NCBI GenBank assembly: GCA_000335715.1
Contig: AMYZ01000001.1
Location: 343,163 to 407,162, forward strand
Reading direction: 5' to 3'
From: a beta proteobacterium L13
GTDB taxonomy: Bacteria > Pseudomonadota > Gammaproteobacteria > Burkholderiales > Chromobacteriaceae
Length of the DNA stretch: 64,000 nucleotides
Below are positions 8,146 to 18,125 of the stretch, piece by piece. The notes under the pieces are model-generated. The model did no database searches. It was not told the origin of the DNA and saw only the letters and a program-made list of their open reading frames with translations. Position 1 is the stretch's first letter, and each line of letters starts with the position of its first letter. A program made the translations under genes and the position numbers.

Positions 8146-9063
8146 TCAGGCAGGTAAACGGCGCAGGCAGCGCAGCGCGCCGGGTACCAGCTCGAAGCGC
8201 ACCGGGGCGTGGCCGGCCAGCTCGCCGTCCAGCTCCAGCGGGCAGCGCCCCGCGTCGCCCTCTACTTGCAGTACGCGGCCGCGCAGGTAGCGTACGCGCG
8301 GGTCGGCCAGGCGCTGTGCCTGGCGCAGCTGTGGTAACAGGCGGATGAAGTCCAGGCTGCCGGCGTTATCGATCAGCACCACTTCCATCAGGCCGTCGTC
8401 CAGCCGCGCCTCGGGGGCAATGCCCAGCCCGCTGCCGAAAAAGCGCCCGTTGGCCGCTGAAACACAGGTAAAGCGCCCGTCGATGCGCTGGCCGTCCAGC
8501 GTCAGCTGCATGGGCTGCGGCTGCCAGCGCAATAGCGCGGTGCTGACGGCGCTGTAAAAAGCCAGGCTGGCCGGCAGCCGCGCCGGCATGGCTTTGACGC
8601 GGCGTACGATGTCGCTGGTGATGCCGATGCTGCCGATGTTGTTGCACCAGCGCACGCTGCCATCGGCCAGCGTGACGCGGATCAGGTCCAGCGCGTGTAC
8701 CTGGCCGGCCGCCATCAGCGCCAGCAAGTCCGGCACGCTATTGCCGCTGCCCAGGCTGCGGGCAAAGTCGTTGCCGGTGCCGGTGGGCAACACTGCCAGC
8801 GCCACTTGCTGGCGGGCGGCTTCCGGCACGCTCATCAGGCCGTTGACTACCTCGTGCACCGTACCGTCGCCACCGACGGCCACCACCCAGCGCGCGCCTG
8901 ACAGCGCGGCTTCGCGCGCGTAGCGGGTGGCGCTGTCGGCGCTGCTGGTCAGCAGCACATCCACGTCGAAATCGGCACGCAGCGGTGCCAGCAGGTGATC
9001 CGGCAGGCCCTGCGGGCAGTGGCGGCCGTGCAGGATGAAAACGATGCGGGACGGGTGGGCCAT
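8146..9063 (-). CDS. YegS/DagK-type lipid kinase
   Basis: 305 residues. DAGK-catalytic family, phosphorylating diacylglycerol or a related lipid with ATP at the membrane. GGDGTVHEVVNGL is the nucleotide-binding motif and LPTGTGNDFARSLG the second glycine-rich motif; DDGLMEVVLID and RVLQVEGDAGRCPLELDGEL are typical of the C-terminal beta-sandwich. The start MAHPSRIVFILHGR was preferred over longer in-frame options because homologues begin with such a beta strand. Apparently single-gene unit, divergent from glpR. The exact lipid substrate cannot be read from sequence. Confidence 0.9.
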   Translation of the reverse strand: MAHPSRIVFILHGRHCPQGLPDHLLAPLRADFDVDVLLTSSADSATRYAREAALSGARWVVAVGGDGTVHEVVNGLMSVPEAARQQVALAVLPTGTGNDFARSLGSGNSVPDLLALMAAGQVHALDLIRVTLADGSVRWCNNIGSIGITSDIVRRVKAMPARLPASLAFYSAVSTALLRWQPQPMQLTLDGQRIDGRFTCVSAANGRFFGSGLGIAPEARLDDGLMEVVLIDNAGSLDFIRLLPQLRQAQRLADPRVRYLRGRVLQVEGDAGRCPLELDGELAGHAPVRFELVPGALRCLRRLPA

Positions 9064-9219
9064 GGCGATGTTCAGGGCAAAGGGGAATGGCCCATTATGC
9101 GCAAAAGCAGGCCAGGTGCCCACGGTGCAATAGGGCAGGGTTGGCCGCGTGGGTGCGGGTGCCACGGTAGCGCCCGTGCTCGGTTACAATGAAGCTCTCC
9201 CGTCACCCTGAACGCCGGT

Positions 9220-9984
9220 ATGCTGATCCTCAATCAACGCCAGAAAGACCTGCTTGCCTGGGTAAACCGCGAAGGCTACGTTGCGGTGGAAAAGATGGCC
9301 GCCCACTTCCAGGTTACCCATCAGACCATACGCCGCGACATCACGCTGCTGGCCGACAACCAGCTGCTGCAGCGCTACCACGGCGGCGCCAGCGTGCTGT
9401 CCAGCGTGGAAAACGTGGCCTACGACGCCCGCCAGGTGCTGATGGCCGAAGAAAAGCGCCGCATCGCCCGCGTCGTGGCGGCCGAGATTCCCGACAACGC
9501 CTCGCTGTTCATCAACCTGGGCACCACCACCGAAGAGGTGGCCCGCGCGCTGTCGCAGCACCGCGGCCTGCGCGTGATCACCAACAACTTCCACATCGCC
9601 AACCTGATGTGCGACTACCCCGACTGCGAGGTGCTGGTGGCCGGCGGCGCGCTGCGCAAGCGCGACCGTGGCCTGACCGGCGAAGCCACCGTGCAGTTCA
9701 TCCGCCAGTTCAAGGTGGACTACGGCATCATCGGCATTTCCTGTATCGAGGCCGACGGCGTGCTGCGCGATTACGACTACCGCGAAGTGCTGACCAGCCA
9801 AGCCATCATGCAGCAGTCGCGCCAGGTGTGGCTGGTGGCCGACCACTCCAAATTCGAGCGCCCGGCGCTGGTGGAGCTGGGCCACGTGTCGCAGCTGGAC
9901 GCGCTGTTTACCGACCAGCCGGTCAGCGCCGAGCTGCAGGCGGTGCTGGACAAGGGCCAGACCCGTCTGGTGGTGGCCGGCTGA
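9220..9984 (+). CDS. glpR: DeoR-family glycerol regulon repressor
   Basis: 254 residues. N-terminal DeoR winged helix (LILNQRQKDLLAWVNREGYV, VTHQTIRRDITLLADNQLL) and a C-terminal DeoRC sugar-phosphate sensor domain (VFINLGTTTEEVARAL region, GDRGLTGEATVQFIRQFKVD). GlpR represses glycerol genes and is released by glycerol-3-phosphate. The identification as GlpR rather than another DeoR protein rests on its neighbours glpD, glpF and glpK and on ATGTTTG/CGAACAT half-sites in front of glpD and glpK. Convergent with glpD. Confidence 0.92.
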   Translation: MLILNQRQKDLLAWVNREGYVAVEKMAAHFQVTHQTIRRDITLLADNQLLQRYHGGASVLSSVENVAYDARQVLMAEEKRRIARVVAAEIPDNASLFINLGTTTEEVARALSQHRGLRVITNNFHIANLMCDYPDCEVLVAGGALRKRDRGLTGEATVQFIRQFKVDYGIIGISCIEADGVLRDYDYREVLTSQAIMQQSRQVWLVADHSKFERPALVELGHVSQLDALFTDQPVSAELQAVLDKGQTRLVVAG

Positions 9985-10004
9985 TCTGAGCCGCAGCATG
10001 ACAA

Positions 10005-10048
10005 AGCCAGGCCCGGAGTGCGCGAGCAAACCGGGCCTGGCTGTTTTA
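10005..10048 (+). terminator. Terminator between glpR and glpD
   Basis: 12-bp perfect stem AGCCAGGCCCGG (10005-10016) with CCGGGCCTGGCT (10031-10042), followed by GTTTTATT. It serves glpR and perhaps also the convergent glpD. Confidence 0.85.
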
Positions 10049-10077
10049 TTACGGTATCCGTACTGCCGAGGGCTGAT

Positions 10078-11604
10078 CTAGCAAGTTGCTGACAGTCGCA
10101 CGCCTGTGCTGACCCATGCTTCGCGGTAGCGCGCCAGCCAGGCGTCTACCGCCGCGTCGGCGCCGGCCGGCAGGTGCAGGCGCAGCTTGCTGCGGCGCCA
10201 CAGGATGTCGTCGGCGCAGGTGGCCCATTCTTCTTCTACCAGGTAACGCAGTTCCGCTTCGTACAGGCCGGGCTGGATGGCTTCGCCCAGGTCCGCCAGC
10301 GACACGGCAGCGCCCAGCACGGTATGCACGCGGCTGCCGTAGGCGCGGGCCAGGCGTTGCGCCAGCGCGGCTGGCAGCCACGGCTTGTCGGCTTGCAGCT
10401 GCGCCACGAAGGCGTCGAAATCGCCACCCGGCAGGTCGCCGCCCGGCAGTGCCTTGCCGGCGGTCCACGTTGGCCGCGTATTGCCCAGCAGCGGCGCCAG
10501 CTGGTCCACCACCTGCTCGGCCAGTTTGCGGTAGGTGGTGATCTTGCCGCCGAACACCGACAGCAGCGGCGCGCCGTCGGTATCCAGCTCCAGCGCGTAG
10601 TCGCGGGTCACGCCGCTGGCGTTGGCCGCGTCGTCGTCCAGTAGCGGGCGCACGCCGGAGTAGGTGGCCACCACGTCGTCCGGGGTGATTTGCTGGGTGA
10701 AGTAGCGGTTGCTCATCTGGCACAGGTAGGCCACTTCGTCGCCGTCGATGGCTACCTGCGCGGCGTCGCCGTGGTATTCCACGTCGGTGGTGCCGATCAG
10801 CGTGAAGTCCTGTTCGTACGGAATGGCAAAGATGATGCGCTTGTCCGGGTTCTGGAAGATGTAGGCGTACGGGTGCTCGAACAGGCGCTTGACGATGATG
10901 TGGCTGCCTTTTACCAGGCGGATGGCTTTGCTGGCCGGCGCCTGGATGACGCCGCCCAGTAGCTGTTGCACCCAGGGGCCGGCAGCGTTCACCACGGCGC
11001 GGGCTTGTACGGTGGCCTGTTTGCCGTCGGCGCCCTGCAGCGTGGCTTGCCAGCCGTCACCGTGACGGCTGGCCGCCACACAGGCGGTGCGGGTGAGGAT
11101 GGTGGCGCCGCGCTCGGCGGCGTCGATGGCGTTCAGCACCACCAGCCGCGCGTCGTTGACCCAGCCGTCGGAATAGACAAAACCCTGGCGGTAGCTGGCT
11201 TGCAGCGGCGTGCCGGCTGCGTGGCTGCCCAATTGGATGCGTTCGCTACCCGGCAGCCGGCGGCGGCGCGCCAGGTGGTCGTACAGGAACAGGCCGCAGC
11301 GGATCAGCCACGCCGGGCGCTGGGCGGCGTCGTGCGGCATCACGAAGCGTAGCGGCCACATGATGTGCGGCGCGGCGTCCAGCAGCACTTCGCGCTCTTG
11401 CAGCGCCTTGCGTACCAGGCCGAACTCGTAATACTCCAGATAGCGCAGGCCGCCGTGGATCAGCTTGGTGCTGGCCGACGAGGTATGCGCCGCCAGGTCG
11501 TCCTTCTCGCACAGCAGCACGCGCAGCCCGCGCCCTGCCGCATCGCGGGCAATGCCCGCGCCGTTGATGCCGCCACCGATCACCAGCAAGTCGTACTGTT
11601 CCAC
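10078..11604 (-). CDS. glpD: Aerobic glycerol-3-phosphate dehydrogenase
   Basis: 508 residues with a GTG start. Membrane-associated FAD enzyme oxidising glycerol-3-phosphate to dihydroxyacetone phosphate and passing electrons to quinone. The FAD-binding motif VIGGGINGAGIARDAAGRGL is at the N-terminus; STKLIHGGLRYLEYYEFGLV, KGSHIIVKR, IGTTDVEY and YSGVRPLLDD are GlpD signatures. I chose GTG at 11604 (VEQYDLLV) because AAGGA lies 8 bp upstream and homologues begin just before the dinucleotide fold; an upstream extension to 11862 would cross the operator region. Confidence 0.95.
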   Translation of the reverse strand: MEQYDLLVIGGGINGAGIARDAAGRGLRVLLCEKDDLAAHTSSASTKLIHGGLRYLEYYEFGLVRKALQEREVLLDAAPHIMWPLRFVMPHDAAQRPAWLIRCGLFLYDHLARRRRLPGSERIQLGSHAAGTPLQASYRQGFVYSDGWVNDARLVVLNAIDAAERGATILTRTACVAASRHGDGWQATLQGADGKQATVQARAVVNAAGPWVQQLLGGVIQAPASKAIRLVKGSHIIVKRLFEHPYAYIFQNPDKRIIFAIPYEQDFTLIGTTDVEYHGDAAQVAIDGDEVAYLCQMSNRYFTQQITPDDVVATYSGVRPLLDDDAANASGVTRDYALELDTDGAPLLSVFGGKITTYRKLAEQVVDQLAPLLGNTRPTWTAGKALPGGDLPGGDFDAFVAQLQADKPWLPAALAQRLARAYGSRVHTVLGAAVSLADLGEAIQPGLYEAELRYLVEEEWATCADDILWRRSKLRLHLPAGADAAVDAWLARYREAWVSTGVRLSATC

Positions 11605-11698
11605 CGTTCTGTCCTTTGCGTCACGTTGGCCGCATGCGGCCGCCTGATTGATTCCAGTGTAGAAGATAGTGAAACTGCGACAACAAAGCAACATTAAA

Positions 11699-11747
11699 CG
11701 AACATTAAATGTTTGAAAAATGTTTGATGTGTGATTTGAACGAACAT
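11699..11747 (-). promoter_or_regulatory. GlpR-like operator cluster upstream of glpD
   Basis: Four half-sites resembling the E. coli GlpR half-site ATGTTCG/CGAACAT: CGAACAT at 11699, ATGTTTG at 11709 and 11720, CGAACAT at 11741. The 16-bp string ATGTTTGAAAAATGTT (11709-11724) recurs in front of glpK. The rest of the 313-bp gap between glpD and glpF holds only this region and the glpF terminator. Confidence 0.75.
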
Positions 11748-11860
11748 GCCGTCCGACAGAGCATGCAAGCGACTGCGTTGCACTCCGACTATGGGATCCG
11801 GTCGGTGCTCCGCGTCGTGCTGCATGCTGGTGTGGCGGGGGCGTGGCCAGACGCAGGCGC

Positions 11861-11892
11861 AAAAAAGCCGCTCCCCGTTGCGGGCGAGCGGC
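11861..11892 (-). terminator. Terminator of glpKF
   Basis: Stem GCCGCTC (11867-11873) with GAGCGGC (11886-11892); read on the minus strand it ends in six T residues. It lies 26 bp after the glpF stop. Confidence 0.85.
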
Positions 11893-11917
11893 GTGCAGGC
11901 GGTGCCTGGGTAGGTAA

Positions 11918-12622
11918 TCAGGCGATGCCGTGCGCGACTGCGGCCAGCGTGGCGCCCAGCAGCGAGCCCACTACCGGTACCCAGCTGTAGGACCAGTCGC
12001 TGTCGCGCTTGCCCTTGATCGGCAGCAGTGCGTGCATGATGCGCGGCGCCAGGTCGCGGGCCGGGCTCATGGCGTAGCCGGTGGTGCCACCCAGCGAGAC
12101 GCCGATGCCCAGTACCAGCAGTGCCACCGGCAGCGCATCCATGGCGCCCAGCGAAATCTTGGGTGACACCATGCTGAGGATGGCAAACACCAGCACGAAG
12201 GTGGCCAGCACTTCCGACAGCAGGTTGCCGGTGGTGCTGCGGATGGCCGGGCCGGTGCAGAACACAGCCAGCTTGGTATCGGCGCAGTCGGTGTGATCGA
12301 AGTGGTCCCGGTACACCAGCCACATCAGCAGTGCGCCGGCCATGCCGCCCAGCATCTGCGCCAGGATGTAGCCCGGCGCGTCGGCCCAGGCAAACTTGCC
12401 GGCCACCGCCAGCGCCACGGTTACCGCCGGGTTCAGGTGGGCGCCGCTGATGGCGGCCACGCTGAACACGCCGACAAACACCGCCATCGCCCAGCCAAAG
12501 GCGATGACGATCAGGCCGCTGTTGTGGCCCTTGGTGTTCTTGAGGATGACGTTGGCGACCACGCCGTTGCCCAGCAGTACCAGCAGGGCGGTACCGATGA
12601 ATTCACCGAATAAGGGGTTCAT
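11918..12622 (-). CDS. glpF: Glycerol facilitator, aquaglyceroporin
   Basis: 234 residues, six membrane helices plus two half-helices. Start MNPLFGEFIGTALLVLLGNG is typical of GlpF. The first pore motif is canonical (GAHLNPAVTVALAV); the second reads YAMSPARDLAPRI, with Ser in place of the usual Asn of NPARD. The Arg and Asp after it, which define glyceroporins, are kept. Located 116 bp downstream of glpK in the same direction, it should supply glycerol to the kinase. Whether the Ser replacement changes selectivity is open. Confidence 0.93.
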   Translation of the reverse strand: MNPLFGEFIGTALLVLLGNGVVANVILKNTKGHNSGLIVIAFGWAMAVFVGVFSVAAISGAHLNPAVTVALAVAGKFAWADAPGYILAQMLGGMAGALLMWLVYRDHFDHTDCADTKLAVFCTGPAIRSTTGNLLSEVLATFVLVFAILSMVSPKISLGAMDALPVALLVLGIGVSLGGTTGYAMSPARDLAPRIMHALLPIKGKRDSDWSYSWVPVVGSLLGATLAAVAHGIA

Positions 12623-12738
12623 GATGCTTTCCTTGCAAAAAGGGGGACCGCCCGCGCCACCACGTAAGCGGGCGCGGGGCAGGTCGGTATAAAGGAGGCG
12701 TGCGGCCAAGCTCGGGTTGGCCGCAGACAGGCAGGCGC

Positions 12739-14241
<1,503 letters not shown>

Positions 14242-14295
14242 GAAGCTCTCCTTGGGCGCGGGCGCCTATGTTGTCTTGTGTTTTTTGTTTGATTT

Positions 14296-14312
14296 ATGTT
14301 TGAAAAATGTTG
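14296..14312 (-). promoter_or_regulatory. GlpR-like operator upstream of glpK
   Basis: Contains the same 16-bp string ATGTTTGAAAAATGTT found before glpD, with another TGTTTGAT a few bases away, in an AT-rich stretch (14275-14345) of an otherwise GC-rich region. The 355-bp space between glpK and the next gene holds this promoter region and the palindrome at 14547; I see no gene in it. Confidence 0.7.
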
Positions 14313-14546
14313 TTTTTGTTTTCGGATGATTCTAGGCCGCTGGCATCCGCTGTCAATATCCCCCGCGCAAAATTTGTCTGCGCCCGGTTTTTCGGGGTGT
14401 GTGCTGTGGTGTAGTCGGTGGGCTACAAGTTGTTGCATGGCAAGGTAAAAAGCGTCTGCCCAAGGGTAGTTTGCCTGCCATCGCCGCCAGTGGCCGGGCT
14501 TGTAACAGATTGTGCATCGCAATGCCTGGCAACCGGCACCAATGCA

Positions 14547-14574
14547 AACAGGGTTGGCCGCGGCCAACCCTGTT
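14547..14574 (-). terminator. Palindrome of two DUS-like repeats, probable terminator
   Basis: A perfect 28-bp palindrome made of GGTTGGCCGC and its mirror, 23 bp after the stop of the DJ-1/PfpI gene. The T run after it on the minus strand is short, so terminator function is likely but not certain. Confidence 0.65.
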
Positions 14575-14596
14575 GCTGTGTATTGCCTGGCTAGCT

Positions 14597-15280
14597 TTAG
14601 TGGCTCAGGCGCGCCAGCAGCGCGTGCGCCACGGCTTCGGACGAGGCCGGGTTCTGGCCGGTAATCAGCAGGCCGTCTTCCACCACAAACGGCGCCCAGT
14701 CGGCGCCCTTGCGGTACAGGCCGCCCTTGGCCTGTAGCGCGTCTTCCACCAGCAGCGGCACGATGGCGGTGAGCTGCACCGCGTCTTCTTCGCTATTGCT
14801 GAAGCCGGTCACTTGCTTGCCGGCCACCAGCGGTGTGCCGTCGGCCGCTTGCGCGTTCACCAGCGCGGCGCTGGCGTGGCACACGGCGGCTAGCGGCTTG
14901 CCCGCTGCTACGGTGTCGGTGATCAGGCGCAGCGAATCGGCGTTGTCCACCAGGTCCCACAGCGGGCCGTGGCCGCCGGGGTAGAACACGGCCTCGTAGT
15001 CGGCGGCGTTGACGCTGGCCAGCGGCAGGGTGTCGGCCAGGCGGGCTTGCAGCGCGCTGTCGGCGTCAAAGCGCTGGGTAGCCGGGGTGGCAAACGCTGG
15101 GTCGGCGCTTTTCGGGTCGATCGGCGGCTGGCCGCCCAGTGGCGAGGCCAGGGTGATGGCGACGCCGGCGTCGGCCAGTGCGTAGTAGGGGGCAGCAAAT
15201 TCTTCTACCCAGAAGCCGGTCTTGTGGCCGGTATCGCCCAGCTGGTCGTGGCTGGTCAGCACAAACAGAACGTGTTTCAT
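14597..15280 (-). CDS. DJ-1/PfpI family glutamine amidotransferase-like protein (Hsp31-like)
   Basis: 227 residues. Start MKHVLFVLTSHDQLGDTGHK. The nucleophile elbow is AAVCHASAALVNA, with the catalytic Cys and following His, and a Glu lies in KTGFWVEEFAAPYYAL; together they give the triad expected of Hsp31-type glyoxalase III or protein-deglycase relatives. VFYPGGHGPLWDLVDN is a family signature. Probably a cytoplasmic protein handling methylglyoxal or other reactive carbonyls, which fits the electrophile-reductase operon next door, but substrate is inferred. Confidence 0.85.
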   Translation of the reverse strand: MKHVLFVLTSHDQLGDTGHKTGFWVEEFAAPYYALADAGVAITLASPLGGQPPIDPKSADPAFATPATQRFDADSALQARLADTLPLASVNAADYEAVFYPGGHGPLWDLVDNADSLRLITDTVAAGKPLAAVCHASAALVNAQAADGTPLVAGKQVTGFSNSEEDAVQLTAIVPLLVEDALQAKGGLYRKGADWAPFVVEDGLLITGQNPASSEAVAHALLARLSH

Positions 15281-15299
15281 GGTGTGTGTCTCGTGGTGG

Positions 15300-15323
15300 C
15301 CTGCGGCCAACCTTGGCCGCAGG
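15300..15323. repeat. Inverted pair of DUS-like repeats
   Basis: CCTGCGGCCAA and TTGGCCGCAGG with a 2-bp spacer, perfect over 11-bp arms, arranged outward compared with most other pairs. It lies just upstream of the DJ-1/PfpI start. A near copy is found 168 bp away at 15468-15491. Confidence 0.8.
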
Positions 15324-15335
15324 CAGATATGGATG

Positions 15336-15372
15336 ACAAACCCTGTTTGCCGTGCACACAGGGTTTGTTGTC
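15336..15372 (-). terminator. Hairpin after the nemA operon
   Basis: Perfect 11-bp stem ACAAACCCTGT (15336-15346) with ACAGGGTTTGT (15358-15368). The T run is poor, so it may be an attenuator or weak terminator. Confidence 0.5.
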
Positions 15373-15467
15373 TAAGCAGCAAGGCTGCGGATGCCAGTAC
15401 TGACATGAAGCGGCCCGGCTTTGCCGGGGCCGGTCAGACCTTGGTCGGTAGGTTGTCAGCAGCCGGG

Positions 15468-15491
15468 CCTGCGGCCAACCTTGGCCACAGG
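15468..15491. repeat. Second inverted DUS-like pair, near copy of 15300-15323
   Basis: Same 24-bp layout with one change (TTGGCCACAGG in the right arm). The 247-bp gap between the DJ-1 gene and nemA contains these two pairs, the hairpin at 15336 and a CTGCCC/GGGCAG hairpin at about 15505-15521, and no gene. Confidence 0.75.
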
Positions 15492-15527
15492 CAATAGGGT
15501 GTTGTCTGCCCTTGCGGGGCAGGGTGT

Positions 15528-16628
15528 TTACTGGCCCAGTACCGGGTAGTCGGTGTAGCCCTCTGCACCGCCGCCGTAGAAAGTTTCCGGGCGCGGCGGG
15601 TTCAGCGGCGCGCCGGCAGCCAGGCGTGCCGGCAGGTCAGGGTTGGCGATGAAGCTGCGGCCAAAGGCCACGGCGTCGATCAAGCCGGCGCCGATCAGCT
15701 TTTCGGCTTTTTCCAGCGTGTAGCCACCGGCCGCCACGATGGTGCCGGGATAGATGGCACGCACGCGCTGGCGGAAGTCGTCGCTCCAGGCCGGGCCACC
15801 GGCCCAGTCCGGCTCGGACAGGTGCAGGAAGGCGATACCGCGCTTGGCGATTTCGCCAATCAGGTACAGCGCCATCTCCTGTTGGTCGGTTTCCGACAGG
15901 CCATTGAACACGCCCAGCGGCGACAGACGGATGCCCACGTGGTTGGCGTCCCATTCGGCAATCACCGCGTCCAGCACTTCCAGCACGATGCGGGCGCGGT
16001 TTTCCACGCTGCCGCCGTACTGGTCGGTACGCTGGTTGGCCACGGGCGACAGGAACTGGTCCAGCAGGTAGCCGTGGGCGCCGTGAATTTCCACCAGGTC
16101 GAAGCCTGCACGGCGCGCGTTGTCGGTGGCGCGGCGGTAGTCTTCGATCAGGTCGGCGATTTCAGCGGTTTCCAGCGCGCGCGGGGTGGATACCGGGGCG
16201 CGTACCAGCTGGCCGTTTTCGTCACGGATATTGGTGTTGCTGTTGGCCGCAATGGCGGACGGCGCCACCGGGGCTTCGCCGCCCGGCTGCAGGTTGGTGT
16301 GCGAGATGCGGCCGGTGTGCCACAGCTGGATGGCGATCTTGCCGCCTTCTGCATGCACGGCGTCGTTCACGCGCTGCCACATCTGGATCTGGTCTTCGCT
16401 GTAGATGCCCGGCGCGCCGGCGTAGCCTTTGGCGGTGGGGGAAATATGGGTGCCTTCGTTGATGATCAGGCCGGCACCGGCGCGCTGGCGGTAGTACTCG
16501 ATAGCCAGCTCGGTGGGCACGTCGCCCGGCTCGGTGTTGCGCAGACGGGTCAGCGGTGCCATCAGCACGCGGTTGTTCAGGGTCACGGCGCCCAGGCGCA
16601 CGGGGGTCAGCAGTTTGTCGGCTTGCAT
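15528..16628 (-). CDS. nemA: Old Yellow Enzyme family alkene reductase (NemA-like)
   Basis: 366 residues, an FMN TIM-barrel flavoprotein reducing activated C=C bonds and nitro compounds with NAD(P)H. Signatures: [61 protein letters not shown] with the substrate-binding residues and catalytic Tyr, and [11 protein letters not shown] at the C-terminus. Last gene of nemR-nitroreductase-nemA on the minus strand, 21 bp after the nitroreductase. E. coli nemRA is the direct parallel. Confidence 0.93.
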   Translation of the reverse strand: MQADKLLTPVRLGAVTLNNRVLMAPLTRLRNTEPGDVPTELAIEYYRQRAGAGLIINEGTHISPTAKGYAGAPGIYSEDQIQMWQRVNDAVHAEGGKIAIQLWHTGRISHTNLQPGGEAPVAPSAIAANSNTNIRDENGQLVRAPVSTPRALETAEIADLIEDYRRATDNARRAGFDLVEIHGAHGYLLDQFLSPVANQRTDQYGGSVENRARIVLEVLDAVIAEWDANHVGIRLSPLGVFNGLSETDQQEMALYLIGEIAKRGIAFLHLSEPDWAGGPAWSDDFRQRVRAIYPGTIVAAGGYTLEKAEKLIGAGLIDAVAFGRSFIANPDLPARLAAGAPLNPPRPETFYGGGAEGYTDYPVLGQ

Positions 16629-16649
16629 GAGGTGTCCTTTATTTGCGGT

Positions 16650-17393
16650 TTAGCGGTCGAATCCAAAGCCCTGGGCGCGTGCTACCGGGGCCACTTGCGG
16701 GAAATACACTTGCTGGTAATAGCGGGCAATGCTCTGGCTCCACGGCTCGCCGTCGGCGCGGCCCAGGTTTTGCCAGTGTTGTTGCAGGGTCTGGTCGTAG
16801 GCGGCGATGTGGCCGGGCAGGGCGGCGGCGTCGTAGCGCTCGCTGTGGGCAAACGTGGCCAGCGGCAGGCGCGGCTTTACGGCGCTGTCGTCGGCACTGT
16901 AACCCAGCACCACGCCGGCCAGCGGGAAGGTGAGCTCGGGCAGGCCCAGCAGCTCGATCATGGCGGCCGGGTCGCGGCGGATGCCGCCAATCGGTACCAC
17001 GCCCAGGCCGGCGGCGCGGGCGGCGGTCATCAGGTTGCCCATGGTGATGCCGGCGTCCACGGCGGCTACGGCAAAGCCTTCCACGCTGTCGTGGATTACT
17101 TGTTCGCTACCGGCGGCGGCCACGCCCAGGCGGGTTTTGTAGAAGTCGGCGACCACGGCGATGAATACCGGCGCCTGCGCAATCCACGGTTGGCCGCCGG
17201 CGATCTCGGCAATGCGCGCACGGCGAGCGGCATCCTGTACCACTACCAGCGACACTTGCTGGCCGTTGATGGAGGTAGGGCCGTGCCAGGCGGCGCGCAG
17301 CACCGCGTCCAGCACCTCGGCCGGTACCGCTTTGTCCTGGTAGCTGCGGATACTGCGGTGTTGCTGCATCTGTTCAAGTGCGTGGTTCATCAC
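16650..17393 (-). CDS. NfsA-type NADPH nitroreductase
   Basis: 247 residues, a single-domain FMN nitroreductase. RSIRSYQDKAVPAEVLDAVL and GPTSINGQQVSLVVVQD are the FMN-binding N-terminal signatures; LGVVPIGGIRRDP and the C-terminal basic stretch fit the NfsA/Frp branch of oxygen-insensitive NADPH reductases. Two adjacent in-frame ATGs make the start uncertain by one residue. Placed between nemR and nemA, it should be induced by the same electrophiles. Confidence 0.85.
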   Translation of the reverse strand: MMNHALEQMQQHRSIRSYQDKAVPAEVLDAVLRAAWHGPTSINGQQVSLVVVQDAARRARIAEIAGGQPWIAQAPVFIAVVADFYKTRLGVAAAGSEQVIHDSVEGFAVAAVDAGITMGNLMTAARAAGLGVVPIGGIRRDPAAMIELLGLPELTFPLAGVVLGYSADDSAVKPRLPLATFAHSERYDAAALPGHIAAYDQTLQQHWQNLGRADGEPWSQSIARYYQQVYFPQVAPVARAQGFGFDR

Positions 17394-17414
17394 AAGCTCC
17401 GAAGAATAAATTAT

Positions 17415-17429
17415 TAGACCAGTCGTCTA
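17415..17429 (-). promoter_or_regulatory. Candidate NemR operator upstream of the nitroreductase
   Basis: TAGAC-CAGTC-GTCTA, an inverted repeat 22 bp ahead of the nitroreductase start. Its half-site TAGAC is shared with the repeat in front of the TetR gene at 18110, implying a second, internal regulated promoter. Confidence 0.7.
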
Positions 17430-17480
17430 GATTGTGCTGCAAAAAAACCGCCTGCCCGTGGGCAAACGGTATGTGTCGTA

Positions 17481-18098
17481 TCAGGCTGCCGGGCGGCAGG
17501 GCGTCAGCTGGCCTTCGGTATGCGTCATGGCTGCCTGCAGCGGCAGCAGGCTGTGCTGCGTTTTCTGCATCAGCGCCGCGCCCAGCCACAAGCTGTACAG
17601 CGCGTAGGCGGTTTCATCCGGCGGCAGCTGCGGCTTGATGCTGCCATCGGCCTGGCCAGCGCGGATGCATGCGGCCAACCTGTGCACGATAGCGTCCATG
17701 CCCTCGTGCAGCGCCAGGCGCATCGGCTCGGACAGGTCGGACACCTCGGCCGCCAGCTTTACCGCCAGGCAGCTGTGCGCTTCGCAGCGGGCGTGGTTGT
17801 CCAGCCATTGCCGAAAGTAAGCCAGCAGCCGGGCACGGCCATCACCCATGCTGTCATCGGCCAGCAGCAGGCCCACACGCTCGCGGTACACCGCAAAATA
17901 GCGGGTCAGCATGGCCACGCCAAAGTCTTCTTTCGACTTGAAGTAATGATAAAACGACCCCTTCGGCACCCCGGCTTCGTTCAAGAGCTCGGTCAGGCCC
18001 ATCGCCGTAAAGCTGCGGCCATGGATCAGCGCCTCGCCAGTAGCCAGGATGTGTTCGCGGGTGTCGGTGTGCAGTCGTTCTCGTGCCATGCGGTGCAT
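17481..18098 (-). CDS. nemR: TetR-family regulator, NemR-like
   Basis: 205 residues. The TetR helix-turn-helix is ILATGEALIHGRSFTAMGLT...GVPKGSFYHYFKSKEDF. The ligand domain holds HSCLAVKLAAEVSDLSEPMR, which parallels the region around the redox-active Cys of E. coli NemR that senses quinones, aldehydes and hypochlorite. The start may be the first ATG (MHRMARER) or the second at 18089. Heads the operon with nitroreductase and nemA, and likely represses it through the two TAGAC palindromes. Confidence 0.88.
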   Translation of the reverse strand: MHRMARERLHTDTREHILATGEALIHGRSFTAMGLTELLNEAGVPKGSFYHYFKSKEDFGVAMLTRYFAVYRERVGLLLADDSMGDGRARLLAYFRQWLDNHARCEAHSCLAVKLAAEVSDLSEPMRLALHEGMDAIVHRLAACIRAGQADGSIKPQLPPDETAYALYSLWLGAALMQKTQHSLLPLQAAMTHTEGQLTPCRPAA

Positions 18099-18109
18099 GA
18101 TAGTGCAAA

Positions 18110-18125
18110 TAGACTGGTCAGTCTA
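18110..18125 (-). promoter_or_regulatory. Candidate NemR autoregulatory operator
   Basis: TAGACTGGTCAGTCTA: perfect 7-bp arms TAGACTG and CAGTCTA around GT, 11 bp ahead of the nemR start. Shares TAGAC half-sites with 17415-17429. Confidence 0.75.
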
